A stretch of DNA of 8,710 nt, from positions 1-8,710 of the forward strand of contig CAZMTB010000040.1 of NCBI GenBank assembly GCA_964569095.1, read 5' to 3'. Both the position numbers and the translations under genes were made by a program. Each line of letters starts with the position of its first letter. Position 1 is the first letter of the stretch. The notes under the pieces were generated by a model. That model was not told the DNA's origin. It made no database searches and saw only the letters and a list, made by a program, of their open reading frames with translations. Below, piece by piece: positions 7,038 through 8,710 of this stretch. Source of the DNA: JALWSI01 sp964569095 [NCBI: uncultured Aquificales bacterium] (GTDB taxonomy: Bacteria; Thermosulfidibacterota; Thermosulfidibacteria; Thermosulfidibacterales).

Positions 7038-7447
7038 TGCCTGGCCTCCAGGTACCCTTCCAGCTCCTCTATGCTCTCGAACACCTCGCTTGCGGTTATG
7101 CGCACCACCCAGTTCTCCTTCATCGGGGTGATAACCCAGGCCTTCACTCCCTTCTTGTAGGCCTCCCAGAGCTCTACCGCCGTTCCCATGCTTGCCGTGG
7201 GCAGGTAGGCTACCACTAGGTCAGACTCCTTCACCAGCTCCACGTGGTAGGTGAAGGTGGAGATCACCTCCTCCAGGGGATACTCCACGGAGTTGGGGTG
7301 GTTCTCTACGGGACAGTAGACCTCGTGGTCTGGAAAGGCCTTCTGAAGCAAGGCCTTCAGCCTGCCCCTGTAGTCTTGGCTGTGAATGTCTTTCCCCTTG
7401 CAAGAACCCTGGATAACACCTGCGATGAAGATCCTCTTTCTGGTCAT
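7034..7447 (-). CDS. Nucleoside 2-deoxyribosyltransferase-like protein
   Basis: This 137-aa single-domain alpha/beta protein opens with [11 protein letters not shown]. It continues with a central [10 protein letters not shown] (74-83) and the loop-helix [16 protein letters not shown] (85-100). That layout matches the nucleoside 2-deoxyribosyltransferase / DNPH1 (Rcl) fold, in which the Glu of a G-x-x-x-E-L-G-like segment is the nucleophile. Here Glu92 in GTAVEL is the equivalent candidate. Members exchange bases between deoxynucleosides or hydrolyse the N-glycosidic bond of (deoxy)nucleotides. The short VIQGSCKG stretch after strand 1 could bind the base or phosphate. The assignment rests on motif memory, and the substrate is unknown. 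Start ATG 7447-7445 has only a weak SD (AGGGG); GTG 7453 would add two residues. It sits 53 bases after the aminotransferase stop and overlaps the lepA start by 4 bases (GTGA). Confidence 0.72.
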   Translation of the reverse strand: MTRKRIFIAGVIQGSCKGKDIHSQDYRGRLKALLQKAFPDHEVYCPVENHPNSVEYPLEEVISTFTYHVELVKESDLVVAYLPTASMGTAVELWEAYKKGVKAWVITPMKENWVVRITASEVFESIEELEGYLEARQ

Positions 7448-7500
7448 GGCCACCCCTATTACTCCAGCACTCTGGACGAGGCAAGGTGGATGCGGGCTTT

Positions 7501-8658
7501 TCAGGCCCGAGGCAACCACGCTTTCAGACGCTCCATTCCCTCCTTTAGGCGTTCCAGGGTGTTGGCGTAAGAGAGCCTGATGTAGAGGTTGGTGTCGTTG
7601 CTGCCGAAGTCCACCCCGGGGGTTATGCCAATGTGGGCCTCCTCCAGGGCCCTCTTGCAGAAACCGAAGGAGTCCTGGGTGTAGTCCGACACCTTGGCGT
7701 AGATGTAGAACGCCCCTTGGGGTACGGGATTGACGGTGATTCCCATGCCGTTCAGGGCCTCTACCAGGTAGTCCCTGCGCTTGCGGTAGGTGGCCACCTT
7801 CTCCCTGAGCTCTTCCATCACCGTGGGGGTGAAGCACGCGAGGGCGGCGTGCTGGGCCACCGCCGGGGGACAGATGAAGAGGTTCTGGGCGATGCACTGC
7901 ATGAGCCTCACCATCCTTTTGGGAACCACCATCCATCCCAATCGCCACCCGGTCATCAGGAAGAACTTGGAGAACCCGTTTATCACTATGGCATCGTCGG
8001 TGAACTCCAGCACGGAGGGAACGTGATGGTCCGCGTAAGATATGCCGTGGTAGATCTCGTCGGATATGATGGTTACCCCGTTTCTGGCGGCGGTCTCTAC
8101 CAGCAGGCTGAGTTCCCTCTCCGAGTAGACCGCCCCCGTGGGATTGGAGGGGGAGTTTATCACCACCGTCTCTATTCCCTCCAGCTGGTTGGGGAGGAGC
8201 TTGAAACCGTGTTCAGCAAACACTTTCAGTGGCTTCCACTGTCCCCCGAAGAAGTTCACCATGTTCTTGTAGCAGGGGTATCCCGGGTCGGGCAGCCCGC
8301 ACACCCCTCCCTTCTCCAGGGCCACGCGCAGGGCGGCCATTAGGGCAGGGGAGGAGCCGGGAGTGATCACTATTCTGTCGGGGGAGACCTCTATCCCGTA
8401 AACCTCGTGGTAGTACCGCGAGATCTCCTCTTTGAGCTGTGGAATTCCAACGCTCTGGGTGTAGAAGGTGATCTTCTTACTGAGGGCATCTCTTCCCGCC
8501 TCAATCACCCTCTCTGGGGTGGGGAAGTCGGGTTCACCCACCTCCATGTGCACCACGTCTATGCCCTTTGCCTCCAGTTCCTTGGCCCGTTCCAGGATGT
8601 CCATAACGATGAAGGAGGATATCTCCATCTCTGCCTCCCAAGGGTGGTATGCCTTCAC
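7501..8658 (-). CDS. Class I/II PLP-dependent aminotransferase
   Basis: This fold-type I aminotransferase is related to aspartate/aromatic aminotransferases. Numbered from GTG 8658 (385 aa) it shows [10 protein letters not shown] (39-48), the substrate-loop Asn172 in SPSNPTG, Asp200 in ISDEIYHG for the pyridine nitrogen, and Tyr203. The Schiff-base Lys231 is in [16 protein letters not shown]. Arg361 in YIRLSYA is the family's carboxylate-binding arginine. Amino donor and acceptor cannot be read from the sequence. The start is ambiguous. GTG 8658 gives the arm of about 15 residues before FIVMDILE that relatives usually have, but only a weak SD (GGAAG). ATG 8628-8626 has GGGAGG five bases upstream but shortens the arm to five residues (375 aa). 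I keep the longer form. It is the first complete gene of the minus-strand operon. Confidence 0.92.
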   Translation of the reverse strand: MKAYHPWEAEMEISSFIVMDILERAKELEAKGIDVVHMEVGEPDFPTPERVIEAGRDALSKKITFYTQSVGIPQLKEEISRYYHEVYGIEVSPDRIVITPGSSPALMAALRVALEKGGVCGLPDPGYPCYKNMVNFFGGQWKPLKVFAEHGFKLLPNQLEGIETVVINSPSNPTGAVYSERELSLLVETAARNGVTIISDEIYHGISYADHHVPSVLEFTDDAIVINGFSKFFLMTGWRLGWMVVPKRMVRLMQCIAQNLFICPPAVAQHAALACFTPTVMEELREKVATYRKRRDYLVEALNGMGITVNPVPQGAFYIYAKVSDYTQDSFGFCKRALEEAHIGITPGVDFGSNDTNLYIRLSYANTLERLKEGMERLKAWLPRA

Positions 8659-8709
8659 TTCGCTTCCAGATTACGGCAACGGGGGATGGGGGGCAAGGGT
8701 GAGGCGTGA
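8655..8709 (-). CDS. Possible 3' end of an upstream gene (cut by window edge)
   Basis: One minus-strand frame stays open from the right edge to a TGA at 8657-8655, encoding about 17 residues ending CRNLEAK. The TGA would overlap the aminotransferase GTG as GTGA, the same junction as seen upstream of lepA. A second frame closes earlier at a TAA and would serve equally well by length. Too little is visible to name a product or to be sure that this is coding. Confidence 0.2.
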   Translation of the reverse strand, partial: HASPLPPIPRCRNLEAK

Positions 8710-8710
8710 G

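Noticed and set aside
6543-7160. Plus-strand open frame of 205 codons opposite lepA
   Set aside because: It is antisense to the GTPase domain of lepA, with no domain or convincing ribosome-binding site.
7493-7509. Hairpin CGGGC / GCCCG around the aminotransferase stop
   Set aside because: The stem is only 5 bp and no T-run follows on the minus strand, so it is not supported as a terminator.
7448-7948. Minus-strand upstream extension of the deoxyribosyltransferase-like frame to 304 residues
   Set aside because: The extra residues are a low-complexity out-of-frame reading of the aminotransferase gene; the conserved fold begins at the ATG at 7447.
7633-8343. Plus-strand open frame of 236 codons opposite the aminotransferase
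   Set aside because: It lies wholly antisense to a gene with intact catalytic motifs, has no recognisable domain, and its composition looks like a GC-driven mirror frame.
1-8710. Search for mobile elements, CRISPR, tRNA/rRNA, toxin-antitoxin or defence genes
   Set aside because: No repeat-spacer arrays, transposase or integrase motifs, structured RNA genes or defence-type domains were seen; the gene content is housekeeping and central metabolism.

Overview
The window is compact bacterial chromosome: ten recognisable protein genes, with the partial end of a possible eleventh at the right edge. Many stops and starts overlap, and the only sizeable non-coding stretch is about 220 bases. Shine-Dalgarno (SD) sequences are strong (AGGAGG or GGAGG before several starts), GTG and TTG starts occur, and arginine is often AGG/AGA and isoleucine often ATA. 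The acetoacetyl-CoA thiolase plus 3-hydroxyacyl-CoA dehydrogenase pair, the XRE-cupin regulator and the TsaB-RimI-DUF465 run suggest an anaerobe, perhaps thermophilic and perhaps of the Desulfobacterota (former Deltaproteobacteria) kind. That assignment is a low-confidence inference. I see no rRNA, tRNA, CRISPR, transposase or phage gene.

Layout. (1) Positions 1-2209, minus strand: an operon read right to left, XRE-cupin regulator -> thiolase -> 3-hydroxybutyryl-CoA dehydrogenase, the last cut by the left edge. The regulator stop and thiolase start share one base (TGATG). (2) Positions 2210-2427: a divergent intergenic region. It holds a probable sigma-70-type promoter for the minus operon, whose -10 box lies inside an inverted repeat CCCTG-N7-CAGGG, a good candidate operator. 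(3) Positions 2428-3808, plus strand: tsaB -> rimI -> DUF465 small protein, tightly packed. (4) Positions 3846-8658, minus strand, converging on the previous operon: PLP aminotransferase -> nucleoside deoxyribosyltransferase-like protein -> lepA -> lepB -> hemD.

How the genes fit together. The left operon makes or breaks C4 acyl-CoAs (2 acetyl-CoA <-> acetoacetyl-CoA <-> 3-hydroxybutyryl-CoA) under a regulator that probably controls its own operon. The plus operon covers tRNA t6A37 synthesis (TsaB) and protein N-terminal acetylation (RimI). The right operon mixes amino-acid metabolism, a nucleotide-related enzyme, a translation GTPase, signal peptidase I and uroporphyrinogen-III synthase.

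I did not find a convincing undescribed biological system. The points most worth a second look are the promoter-embedded palindrome, an eight-C tract in the regulator's HTH coding sequence, the deoxyribosyltransferase-like protein beside lepA, and the DUF465 protein in the tsaB-rimI unit.
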